Positions 9,197-17,051 of a DNA stretch of 64,000 bases are shown one piece after another; the first letter of the stretch is position 1; every line of letters begins with the position of its first letter. The notes beneath the pieces were generated by a model. That model worked only from the letters and a program-made list of their open reading frames with translations. It searched no databases and was not told the DNA's origin. Position numbers and translations under genes: made by a program. The DNA is from CAYZHM01 sp964478225. Its GTDB lineage: Bacteria > Pseudomonadota > Alphaproteobacteria > Micavibrionales > Micavibrionaceae. The stretch covers positions 38,817-102,816 of the forward strand of contig CAYZHM010000005.1 in assembly GCA_964478225.1 (NCBI GenBank), given 5' to 3'.

Positions 9197-11572
9197 ATGA
9201 ATTTGAATGATCTCAAAGCTATTTTAGAGAAAAACGGTGCTTCCGAGGAAGTTTTGGAGGCCGTTCAAAAGCTTATTGATGCGCAGGGACCAGATGCTGC
9301 GCAGGATATTGATCTATCATCTTTTATTGCAACCCTGCCCCCTTCGGTAGCAGCGGAGCTACAAGCCGTGATTGAGCCGGCAGCTGGAGATGCTGTGGAT
9401 TTGCATGGCCGTTTTCAGGACGCCATGTATATGCAGATGCCGCATGTCGACTTGAAGTCAGGTGAACCTATGGGTGATGAAATGAGCACGCAAAGCGGCG
9501 GCGAGCTTTCCATCGAGGGCGCGCTTAATCTTGCGGAGCTAGAAGCCTTGCCTGATGAAGAAATTCAAGGTGATCTTGATCCTGATGCCCCGATGATGGC
9601 GATGATGATGAAATTTGCCAAAGTCGCCGGGTCATTTGATGATGACATTACGCATAGCTTTAACCTTGAGGTTCGCTCGATTACCGGTGAAGGCAATAAT
9701 GTGCTTCATCCTGAGTATGGAACTTCTGCGAGCACCTTTATTACAATTTCCGGCTATCAATATGGTGATGGATTTTCTACGCCAAATGATGCGGACAGGC
9801 CCAGCGCCCGAGCCATTAGCAATGAGATATTTGCACAGAACGGAAATGTCTTTAACACTAAAGAAATCTCAAATTTCCTTTGGGTGTGGGGTCAATTTCT
9901 AGATCACGATATTAACCTTACCCGCGAAAGCAAAACTGAAGACTATTCGATTAAAGTTCCTACCGGTGATATTTATTTTGATCCGGCAAATACAGGAACA
10001 AAGACCATCACTTTAACCCGTTCGGCCTATGCGGACGGAACCGGTACGGATGCCGATAACCCGCGTCTTCAGGTTAATAAAATTACAGCTTTTATTGATG
10101 CTTCCAATGTTTATGGTTCTACAGCCGAGGTTCAGGCTTCGTTGCGTGATGAAGGCGGAAAGCTGCTTTTGAGTGAGGGCGATCTTTTGCCAGTTGGCAC
10201 GGGAGATCGCGGAGTTGAGTTTAAAGCCGGTGACGAGAGAGCCAATGAGAATGCGGGTCTGACGTCGATACACACTATGTTTGCGCGTGAACATAATTTC
10301 TGGGTGGATAAAATCGCTGCAGAAAATCCTACGTATACCGATGAACAGCTATATCAGGCTGCGAAGGCGATTGTGGAAGCTGAAATTCAGCATGTTACCT
10401 ATAATGAGTTTTTGCCTTTGTTGCTGGGTCAGAATGCCTTGAGTGAATATAAGGGATATAACCCTGATATTAACCCACAGATTACAACCGAGTTTGCAAC
10501 GGCGGCTTTCCGCGTTGGCCATACGATGTTGTCTTCCGATATTTATCGCATGCAGGAAAGCGGTGATGAATCTGAATTTGGTCATATGACCTTACAAAAC
10601 GCCTTCTTTCGTCCCGACCTTATTATGAGCCAGGGCGGCATTGATGAGATTGTTCGCGGCCTTGGTGCTTCTTATTCCCAGGGCATTGATGCGCAAATTA
10701 TTGATGATGTGCGCAACTTCCTTTTTGGCCCTCCTGGTTCTGGCGGTTTTGATCTGGTTTCCCTGAATATTCAACGAGGGCGCGATCATGGGATTGCTGA
10801 CTTTAACAGCGTGCGCGAGGCTTATGGCCTTGATCCTATCGCGAGTTTTGAGGATCTTACGCAGGATGCCGTTTTGTCAGAAAAGTTGACTGCTTTATAC
10901 GGCGACATCAGCCATTTGGATTTATGGGTTGGCGGATTGCTTGAGGATGCCTATCAGGATGCGCTTGTTGGTGAGACTTTCTATACAATTATTCTCGATC
11001 AATTTACACGCCTGCGAGATGGTGATCGTTTCTGGTATGAAGCGCGGTTTGATGAAGATGTTTTGGACGTTATTCGTGATACAAGCCTGAGCGATATTAT
11101 CATGCGCAATACGAATATTGAGCATTTACAGGATGACATTTTTAGCGCCCTTCACCGTGTCATGGGCGGCGAAGGTAATAACGTCATTGAGGGCAGCGAA
11201 CATGGTGATCTTTTGATTGGCCTTGGAGGCAATGATGTTCTGCATGGTGGGGCCGGTAAAGACACGATGTATGGCGGAGACGGTCATGATGTATATGTCT
11301 TTGATACAACCGCGGGCGGGATTGATATGATCCGCGATTTTGATGTGAATGAAGATCAAATTGATATTTCGGCACTTCTCACAGCCTATGATCCGCTCAG
11401 TGATGCGATCGGAGATTTTGTGATAACAACGCAAAGTTCCGAAGGTCTTGTTATTCGGGTCGATCAGGATGGTCAGGGCAGCAATTTTGCGCCACAAGAT
11501 GTTGTTTTGCTTGAGGGTGTTAATACAACAAATCCTCTTGATCTGCTCATCACGCAGCAAAGCCTTGTTTAG
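9197..11572 (+). CDS. Animal-type haem peroxidase with C-terminal RTX calcium-binding repeats
   Basis: 791 residues from the ATG at 9197 (a GTG at 9182 is in frame). After about 150 acidic residues comes the peroxidase-cyclooxygenase superfamily core: distal-His motif WGQFLDHD (His about 237), FAREHNFW, proximal-His motif FRVGHTML (His about 442) and LNIQRGRDHG. Residues about 656-700 hold glycine-aspartate nonapeptide repeats (GGNDVLHGG, GKDTMYGGDGHDVYVF), then the usual RTX tail (IDMIRDFDVNEDQIDIS). RTX proteins leave the cell by type I secretion with an uncleaved C-terminal signal, so a secreted Ca-binding peroxidase is inferred. There is no signal peptide, as expected, and no type I transporter genes lie nearby. 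Confidence 0.9.
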   Translation: MNLNDLKAILEKNGASEEVLEAVQKLIDAQGPDAAQDIDLSSFIATLPPSVAAELQAVIEPAAGDAVDLHGRFQDAMYMQMPHVDLKSGEPMGDEMSTQSGGELSIEGALNLAELEALPDEEIQGDLDPDAPMMAMMMKFAKVAGSFDDDITHSFNLEVRSITGEGNNVLHPEYGTSASTFITISGYQYGDGFSTPNDADRPSARAISNEIFAQNGNVFNTKEISNFLWVWGQFLDHDINLTRESKTEDYSIKVPTGDIYFDPANTGTKTITLTRSAYADGTGTDADNPRLQVNKITAFIDASNVYGSTAEVQASLRDEGGKLLLSEGDLLPVGTGDRGVEFKAGDERANENAGLTSIHTMFAREHNFWVDKIAAENPTYTDEQLYQAAKAIVEAEIQHVTYNEFLPLLLGQNALSEYKGYNPDINPQITTEFATAAFRVGHTMLSSDIYRMQESGDESEFGHMTLQNAFFRPDLIMSQGGIDEIVRGLGASYSQGIDAQIIDDVRNFLFGPPGSGGFDLVSLNIQRGRDHGIADFNSVREAYGLDPIASFEDLTQDAVLSEKLTALYGDISHLDLWVGGLLEDAYQDALVGETFYTIILDQFTRLRDGDRFWYEARFDEDVLDVIRDTSLSDIIMRNTNIEHLQDDIFSALHRVMGGEGNNVIEGSEHGDLLIGLGGNDVLHGGAGKDTMYGGDGHDVYVFDTTAGGIDMIRDFDVNEDQIDISALLTAYDPLSDAIGDFVITTQSSEGLVIRVDQDGQGSNFAPQDVVLLEGVNTTNPLDLLITQQSLV

Positions 11573-11575
11573 ATC

Positions 11576-12148
11576 TTAAAAGCCAAGAATGCTTGTTTGC
11601 AGGTAATCGCCCATGCCGAACGAGGTTTGGTCGATGAACATGCCGAATATCGCGATTACCGCGCCAAGTTCCCATGGAAGACGGAAACAATGTGTCGCGA
11701 TGAAGCCTGTGTAGACATAACCCAAAAGCGTTACAAAGACGGCGGCGTTGTTTAGGTCATCAGCGGAATAGTCACCACTGGCGAGCATTAACGCAATCGG
11801 TACAAAGAAAAATATAAAGGGCAAGCTTAGCCAATTATAGGCATTCACAAAGCGGTAAAAGTGATCGTCACGACCTAGTTGTTTTGTGAGCATATATATT
11901 ATTCCAAAAAATAAGGCCAAGGTGATGATGATCCGTACGGCGTGCAGAAGATAAAATGTTAATGCCGCAGTTTGCTCGCCATTGAAGGCCATGATGTAGA
12001 GCACAAACGGAAGCGTAGCCAAAGGAAAGAGGAATGATCTTAGAGCAGCTTTGCGCGTGTAATCAAAATGGTCGATGCCGCTGCGCATAAAAAGTAGAAT
12101 TTCAAAGCACCCTAAAAGGTGCCGCCGAACTTGTATCGCCGTTAACAT
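11576..12148 (-). CDS. Multi-pass membrane protein of unknown function (Yip1-like)
   Basis: 190 residues, with four or five hydrophobic segments (starting near LFPLATLPFVLYIMAF, YLLHAVRIIITLALFFGIIYML, WLSLPFIFFFVPIALMLA, AAVFVTLLGYVYTGFIATH, ELGAVIAIFGMFI). The overall layout recalls small Yip1/DUF-type inner-membrane proteins, but I do not recognise a diagnostic motif. The ATG at 12148 has a GAGGGAG stretch upstream. It is convergent with the peroxidase gene, with a gap of three bases. Function unknown. Confidence 0.65.
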   Translation of the reverse strand: MLTAIQVRRHLLGCFEILLFMRSGIDHFDYTRKAALRSFLFPLATLPFVLYIMAFNGEQTAALTFYLLHAVRIIITLALFFGIIYMLTKQLGRDDHFYRFVNAYNWLSLPFIFFFVPIALMLASGDYSADDLNNAAVFVTLLGYVYTGFIATHCFRLPWELGAVIAIFGMFIDQTSFGMGDYLQTSILGF

Positions 12149-12214
12149 ACGTTTTGCTCCCTCTTACACAACCATATTCTTAATTTTACTTATAAATTTG
12201 AGATGGATGCAAAT

Positions 12215-12240
12215 TGTCGGGGCTAAGATTAGCCCCGACA
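12215..12240 (-). terminator. Terminator-like hairpin downstream of the vWA gene
   Basis: A perfect 11-bp inverted repeat (TGTCGGGGCTA, 12215-12225; TAGCCCCGACA, 12230-12240) with a four-base loop lies 14 bases after the stop of the minus-strand vWA gene. The T tract behind it on that strand is weak (AATTTG). Confidence 0.6.
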
Positions 12241-12254
12241 TTGCTCATAAGACC

Positions 12255-14249
12255 TTATTTATCAAGGGTTTTGGCCATTCTGACGAGTTGGATAAACTCG
12301 GTGCGGTGGCCGTAAGGGTCATCGCCCTTGGAGGCTTGCGCGGTTTCGATGACATCATCGTAGGTCCAGGTGATATGCTCGTCCTTTTTCAGAAGCTGAG
12401 CAAAACCGGCGACAGCAGAAGAAAACTGTGTGTCGCTGCTTTGACCGCGCATATCATTCGTAATCGGCGTGGTGATGAGTTTAGAAGTGTCTTCGTCCGG
12501 TTTCTTAAAGCGGATTTTAAGGAAAGCGTATTCGGCGTTTGGATCAGCCTTCTTCGCGGTTTCTTTTTTCTCGCCGTAGCGCAGAGGATCGACGCTAATT
12601 GATTCCGAACCGAATTCAGCGATTTCATAGATCGCGGTGACCGTATGGCCGGAGCCGATATCGCCTGCGTCCACCTTGTCATTGTTGAAATCCTCGCGGT
12701 TCAAGTGGCGGGTTTCATAACCGACAAGACGATATTCGGCGACGCGCTCAGGGTTAAACTCAACCTGAAACTTTACGTCCTTGGCAATCGGGATCAAGCT
12801 GGAGGTTGCCTCCTCGACCAAAACTTTGCGCGCCTCGTTCAGATTATCGATATAGGCGGCGACGCCATTGCCATTTTGGGCGATGGTTTGCATGATATCG
12901 TCCTGATAGTTGCCCATGCCGAAACCAAAGACCGAGAGAAAGACGCCGGATTTGCGTTTGTCCTCGACCAGTTTTTTCAGCTCGTCGGTATCGGAAGTTC
13001 CGACATTGAAATCACCGTCCGTTGCGAGAATAATACGGTTGACGGCTTCTTTGTCGAAATTTTGTTCGGCGAGACTGTAAGCAAGTTTGATGCCTGCTTC
13101 ACCTGCGGTGGAGCCGCCGGCCTGCAGATTATCAATCGCCGCAAGGATTTTGGCCTTGTCAGAAACTTTCGTTGGTTCGAGAACCGTTCCGGCCGCGCCG
13201 GCGTAAACAGCGATCGCGATCGTGTCGTCCTCATCAAGTGTATCCAGAAGAATTTTCATGGATTGCTTAAGCAGCGGCAGTTTGTTCTGGTCGCTCATGG
13301 AGCCGGAGACATCAAGCAGGAAAACCAGATTGGAGCGGGGTTTTTCTCTGGTGACCTCATAGCCCTTGATGCCGATATGGATGAGTTTTTTGCCGGTGTT
13401 CCACGGGCTTTCGGTTATAGTCACCGTGGGTTTGAACGGCTCGTCCAGCGAGGTTGCGGCGGGGTAGTTATAGTCAAAATAATTAACCATTTCCTCGACA
13501 CGTACGGCATCGGGATTCGGCATTTGGCCATTGTTGAGCGCGTTGCGGACGAAGCTGTAAGATGCGGTGTCAACATCGCTGGAGAAGGTTGATACGGGTT
13601 CTTCGGCGACGATCTTGACCGGGTTGACTTTGACGCTCTCGAATGTGTCGCGGTTTTGTTGTTGCGGGGGCATATAATAATCATCGGCAACAATCATAGA
13701 ACTGCTTACGGCTTCTAATGACATCAGCGCTTGCGGCGCAAAGGCGCGGGCAGAAACATCGGCTTCGGCCATTTCTTGTTTCTCAGATGCGGCGCCGCCT
13801 GAGGAGCCATCACCTGAAGCAAATGTGTCTGTAATAATGATGCGGTTCGCTTGCCCCGGTCCTGCAGGGGTGTTTGAGGATGTCGAATTTTTTACGTTGC
13901 CGGAATTTGTGCTGAAATTTGTTACGCCCCCTAAACCGTCTTCTTGTTTGAGTATATCCGAGCTCTGCATCTGCGTTAAACTGCCCCCGACGATTAAAAC
14001 AACCGCCATCGCTGTTGCCATGCCGCCGTAGATCATTCTGTTTTTGGTTCTTTGTTCCATTGGGTCTCTCCCTGTGTTTGAAGTGGATTTACCCATAAGA
14101 CGGGCAAGGAGAGAGAATCCTTGGGATTTTTTTTGATTATTTAGCTTAAATTCGGCCATCGCGAGGTTGAGCGCGGCTTTGCGGGCGTTTTCATCCGCAG
14201 GCGGAATGTCGAAATTTTGGATCTTTTTATCTAAGTTATTGTTATCCAT
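12255..14249 (-). CDS. YfbK-like von Willebrand factor A protein with membrane anchor
   Basis: 664 residues from the ATG at 14249, which has GGAG upstream. A charged cytoplasmic N-terminus (residues 1-68, including IPPADENARKAALNLAMAEF) precedes one membrane span (about 70-92). Then come a low-complexity linker, the family's N-terminal motif STFSSDVDTASYSFVRNAL (about 221), and a vWA domain with MIDAS DVSGS (313-317), a Thr, and ATDGDFN. The YfbK C-terminal domain follows (VKFQVEFNPERVAEYRLVGYE). The start overlaps the ECF sigma gene by eight bases, so translation is probably coupled and the N-terminal tail could act as an anti-sigma segment (inference). An internal SD (AGGGAGAG) and ATG at 14060 could yield a shorter form from residue 64. 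Confidence 0.88.
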   Translation of the reverse strand: MDNNNLDKKIQNFDIPPADENARKAALNLAMAEFKLNNQKKSQGFSLLARLMGKSTSNTGRDPMEQRTKNRMIYGGMATAMAVVLIVGGSLTQMQSSDILKQEDGLGGVTNFSTNSGNVKNSTSSNTPAGPGQANRIIITDTFASGDGSSGGAASEKQEMAEADVSARAFAPQALMSLEAVSSSMIVADDYYMPPQQQNRDTFESVKVNPVKIVAEEPVSTFSSDVDTASYSFVRNALNNGQMPNPDAVRVEEMVNYFDYNYPAATSLDEPFKPTVTITESPWNTGKKLIHIGIKGYEVTREKPRSNLVFLLDVSGSMSDQNKLPLLKQSMKILLDTLDEDDTIAIAVYAGAAGTVLEPTKVSDKAKILAAIDNLQAGGSTAGEAGIKLAYSLAEQNFDKEAVNRIILATDGDFNVGTSDTDELKKLVEDKRKSGVFLSVFGFGMGNYQDDIMQTIAQNGNGVAAYIDNLNEARKVLVEEATSSLIPIAKDVKFQVEFNPERVAEYRLVGYETRHLNREDFNNDKVDAGDIGSGHTVTAIYEIAEFGSESISVDPLRYGEKKETAKKADPNAEYAFLKIRFKKPDEDTSKLITTPITNDMRGQSSDTQFSSAVAGFAQLLKKDEHITWTYDDVIETAQASKGDDPYGHRTEFIQLVRMAKTLDK
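14095..14124 (-). promoter_or_regulatory. Candidate ECF-type promoter inside the vWA gene (copy 2)
   Basis: On the minus strand CCAAGGATT, 11 bases, CCCGTCTTAT. It is identical in both half-sites and in spacing to the motif before the sigma gene. It overlaps codons for about residues 42-52 of the vWA protein and lies about 35 bases before the internal ATG at 14060, which has its own SD. Confidence 0.55.
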
Positions 14250-14778
14250 AGTGTTTCTCCTGACCGAAAATGGCTTCGAGCTTTTTACGTGCTTCGTGCA
14301 CACGCCATGACACGGTTTTTTCTTTTACCTTCAATATTTTGGCGGCCTCGGCATGGCTGTGACCTTCCGAAAGTACCAAAATCACCGCATCCTTTTCGCC
14401 CTCGGGGAGTTTATGGATTTCTGCCCAAACCTCGTTCATATAGGCGGTCTCCTGTGCGGTGCTGCTTACGGCAAGGGTTTCAAGCTCGTCTCCTGAGCCG
14501 CGATGCCTGTTATTCTTGTCGAACCAGTCTTTGGCGGTGTTGATGACAAGAGTATAAAGCCATGAGGTAAATTTGGATTTGTGATTAAAAGAGCCAATCC
14601 CGCGCGCGAGCTTGATGCAGGAATCCTGCGTAATGTCTTGGGCGTCTTGTTTATTGCCGCAATATTTATAAGCCATTTTGTACATTGTTTCGTACCGCGC
14701 ATTGATCAACATCTCAAAAGCGGCTTCATCCCCCTTTTGAGCGCGTTTAATGAGCTGCGCTTCCTGTTCATCATTCAT
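14242..14778 (-). CDS. ECF-family RNA polymerase sigma factor
   Basis: 178 residues, typical of sigma70 group 4. Region 2 is at about 15-80 (AFEMLINARYETMYKMAYKYCG, then the -10-recognition segment QDAQDITQDSCIKL and FTSWLYTLVINTAKDWF). Region 4 is at about 115-172 (LPEGEKDAVILVLSEGHSHAEAAKILKVKEKTVSWRVHEARKKL, an HTH that reads the -35 element). No region 1.1 or 3 is present. It forms a two-gene unit with the overlapping vWA gene, an arrangement like sigma/anti-sigma pairs. A bipartite motif 36-65 bases upstream, repeated inside the partner gene, suggests autoregulation. The inducing signal is not evident. Confidence 0.93.
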   Translation of the reverse strand: MNDEQEAQLIKRAQKGDEAAFEMLINARYETMYKMAYKYCGNKQDAQDITQDSCIKLARGIGSFNHKSKFTSWLYTLVINTAKDWFDKNNRHRGSGDELETLAVSSTAQETAYMNEVWAEIHKLPEGEKDAVILVLSEGHSHAEAAKILKVKEKTVSWRVHEARKKLEAIFGQEKHYG

Positions 14779-14813
14779 ATAGAAAGACCATGTTCGATCT
14801 CCATCCTATAATG

Positions 14814-14843
14814 ATAAGACGGGAGAACAAGCGAAATCCTTGG
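14814..14843 (-). promoter_or_regulatory. Candidate autoregulatory ECF promoter upstream of the sigma gene (copy 1)
   Basis: Minus strand: CCAAGGATT (14835-14843), 11 bases, CCCGTCTTAT (14814-14823). The -10-like CGTC core is typical of ECF-dependent promoters. A start near 14806 would leave a leader of about 28 bases before the ATG at 14778. The same motif with the same spacing recurs at 14095-14124. Confidence 0.65.
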
Positions 14844-14873
14844 AGGGAATTCGTCATAAATATAAGGGGTAAA

Positions 14874-15800
14874 TTACAAAGATTTTCCGGTTGCGGCAGG
14901 CAGGCCAAATTCTTTTAAGATTATTTGAGCCATTTTTACCAGCTCAGGCGTGAATTCATACATGTGCGTGTATTGTAGAACCTGTTTTCCGATGAGTGCC
15001 ATGCGTGCCTTGAAATCCGGCATTGTGTCAGGATCGAGCAATGGCGAATTGAATGCTGTAATGTCGCTGCGCTGATATTCAAACGCTACGCTTTGGCGCG
15101 GTGGAAGATCGTGCTGGTCGGCTGAGTGGCTTCCCCAGTGCATAACACGCTGCGTCCAGGCCAATACGTCGCCTGCTTGCGCAGGAAGGGCGCGCATATC
15201 AGGCAATGCACCTTCGAAACCGTTGGTACCGTCTTTGTAGTAAATTCTGTCTCTGTCTGCGGGCAGGATGTACATACAGCCGTTCAGCGGGTAGGCGATT
15301 GAGAGCGGGACCCAGAGCGTAATTGACTTTGGCTTGCCGTTCGGGAAAAGGCTGCCTCCTACTTTGTCTCTGTGCGGTTTCCAGCCTGATTGGCCGGGCA
15401 TAACACGCCAAGCCCAGAAGTCTGGAAGCATCGAGAATTCATCCTCAAGCAGGATTTTCACAAGGCTTCGCACTTGCATGTGAACCATCCAAAATTCATC
15501 AAAGGCGAAGGCGAAGACTGGCGGCAAGCCCATGCTGGTGATGGTGCCCAAAAGGTTGCACATATCATCCAAAGAACTTTTCAGACCAGGCTGAGAGACG
15601 TGGACGTATGCTTCTTTGTCCATTTTTGCAACGAGTTGCTTTTCCTGTTCCTTGGTGAACTTCAGAACATGAGGTTTTGCATCGCCTTCGATTGTAAAGT
15701 TTGGGGCAACCGCGCGCCAGAAATCCGGGTCCATGGCTTGGGCGGCTCTCTCTTCGGGAGTTAATTCGATCACATTTTTTATTTTTTGTGCTACTGCCAT
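14874..15800 (-). CDS. Phytanoyl-CoA dioxygenase (PhyH) family Fe(II)/2-oxoglutarate oxygenase
   Basis: 308 residues. The jelly-roll core shows the iron ligands H-x-D in KPHRDK and a distal His in VMHWGSHS, spaced about 100 residues apart as in the PhyH family, plus a downstream Arg (PPRQSVAFEYQRSD) suited to bind 2-oxoglutarate. Family members hydroxylate CoA esters, small molecules or antibiotics; the substrate cannot be told from the sequence. The ATG at 15800 is preceded by a GGTGG-type SD. It is a single gene between the ECF operon and the AMIN lipoprotein gene, with promoter-like elements in the 134-base gap upstream. Confidence 0.82.
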   Translation of the reverse strand: MAVAQKIKNVIELTPEERAAQAMDPDFWRAVAPNFTIEGDAKPHVLKFTKEQEKQLVAKMDKEAYVHVSQPGLKSSLDDMCNLLGTITSMGLPPVFAFAFDEFWMVHMQVRSLVKILLEDEFSMLPDFWAWRVMPGQSGWKPHRDKVGGSLFPNGKPKSITLWVPLSIAYPLNGCMYILPADRDRIYYKDGTNGFEGALPDMRALPAQAGDVLAWTQRVMHWGSHSADQHDLPPRQSVAFEYQRSDITAFNSPLLDPDTMPDFKARMALIGKQVLQYTHMYEFTPELVKMAQIILKEFGLPAATGKSL

Positions 15801-15835
15801 AATCCACCTGCCTTTTCTGGGTGTAACCCTAATGT

Positions 15836-15903
15836 ATCTTAGGATCTATATTCTTGCCGATCAAGATAGGGGCATTGTATCGCGCCTTAGAATTTTTGTC
15901 TAA
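15836..15903 (-). promoter_or_regulatory. Two candidate sigma70 promoters for the PhyH gene
   Basis: Minus strand. The distal one is TTAGAC (15898-15903), 18 bases, TACAAT (15874-15879). The proximal one is TTGATC (15859-15864), 17 bases, TAAGAT (15836-15841). Both point towards the ATG at 15800. Confidence 0.4.
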
Positions 15904-15934
15904 TTTTTTGACGTGAAGCAGAGAATCTCAAGGC

Positions 15935-16909
15935 TTATTTGCTCAGCGCACCTTTGCTTAAGTCAATCACGATACGCTCACCGGATCCTGAGAGAGCAGG
16001 ATATTTGCTTTGCGAAAGTATTGCTGTGTCTTGTGTGAGCTGAAGGACGACCCGTGTTCCTTTATCGTTCAAAGGCTCGGCATTGTAGGACTTTAAGAGA
16101 GGCATCTTGGCAAATGAGCTTGATGTGGTTGATGAACTCCACTTTGCCTCAGGTATTTCAATAATCAGGAGATGTTCTTCATTATCGAGATCAGCTTTAA
16201 AGGAGCTTTTTCCGGTGATGTCCAGAACAATACGAATTTTATCAGGGTGTGCGCCTGCGCGGATGCCTGTGATTGCTGTTGTGCCTGGTTCTACTGGCAC
16301 TGCTTCAGCTTGTGGTTTTAGCTCGGCGGGTGGCGCTGAGGCGTCAACCATTTCAAAGGATGCATTGTATTTTACCTGAGGTTCGGCCACTGATAGCGTT
16401 GATGGAGCTAGGCTGATCGGTTCTTCATCATCTTCCAGTTTAAGCTTTCCTTCTAGAGCAACCGGCGCAACCGGAACGGCATTGACTGTCATGGCCTGAC
16501 GCTCCTCATCGACTAAAAACTCGCTGCCTTCAATTTTGCTAAGGGGTTTAATCCCCGCAAGGTTTTGCATGTCTCTGTGCATTGCCAGAATTACGTTTTC
16601 CAATCTTTGTATGCGGGTTATTGGATCATCGATGTCTTCCAAAAAATATGTCTCCAGATTAACCCCCATAGTGCTGGTTGGAATAAGCGCAAACTCTGGA
16701 TCTGTTTGATCGGGCTCCGTTTCAGGAATCATATCTGGCGGGGGCGGAGCTTCAGGTGTTGCCCCCTCTCCCATGAAGGCCAAGGGGTCTTCGTTGTAGG
16801 TCGCCCATTCCGGCCATTTGAAACCGCAGCCCGAAATGAGCACGGAAAGCGCGCACAGAAAAAAAACTGACGGAAGGCTCTTCCTATAGTGATTGAATTG
16901 AGCTAACAA
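15935..16909 (-). CDS. Lipoprotein with C-terminal AMIN domain
   Basis: 324 residues. The signal sequence ends in lipobox LISGC (Cys about 28), so a lipoprotein is predicted. The middle is Pro/Glu-rich and probably unstructured. The last 100 residues (GIRAGAHPDKIRIVLDITGK, LLIIEIPEAKW, RIVIDLSKG) match the AMIN domain, which in AmiC, PilQ and related proteins binds peptidoglycan and localises envelope machines. The same kind of domain closes the usher-like protein encoded just upstream on the same strand. The start is an apparent TTG at 16909 with no clear SD, so the true N-terminus is uncertain by a few codons. Confidence 0.72.
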   Translation of the reverse strand: MLAQFNHYRKSLPSVFFLCALSVLISGCGFKWPEWATYNEDPLAFMGEGATPEAPPPPDMIPETEPDQTDPEFALIPTSTMGVNLETYFLEDIDDPITRIQRLENVILAMHRDMQNLAGIKPLSKIEGSEFLVDEERQAMTVNAVPVAPVALEGKLKLEDDEEPISLAPSTLSVAEPQVKYNASFEMVDASAPPAELKPQAEAVPVEPGTTAITGIRAGAHPDKIRIVLDITGKSSFKADLDNEEHLLIIEIPEAKWSSSTTSSSFAKMPLLKSYNAEPLNDKGTRVVLQLTQDTAILSQSKYPALSGSGERIVIDLSKGALSK

Positions 16910-17051
16910 TGGGACATTACCAAAACAAGAGATTGATAGAATCTGTTCCTAAAGCCTAGGGGTGATTGGTGCTTAGCGTCAATGATGGACCACCTTGGAG
17001 GGCTTGAATCGATGGGGATAGCTTTCAATGCGAGACCTTTCTACTTACGGG

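Noticed and set aside
12645..13592. 315-codon plus-strand frame inside the vWA gene
   Set aside because: Antisense shadow of a gene with clear MIDAS and YfbK motifs; the product has no recognisable features.
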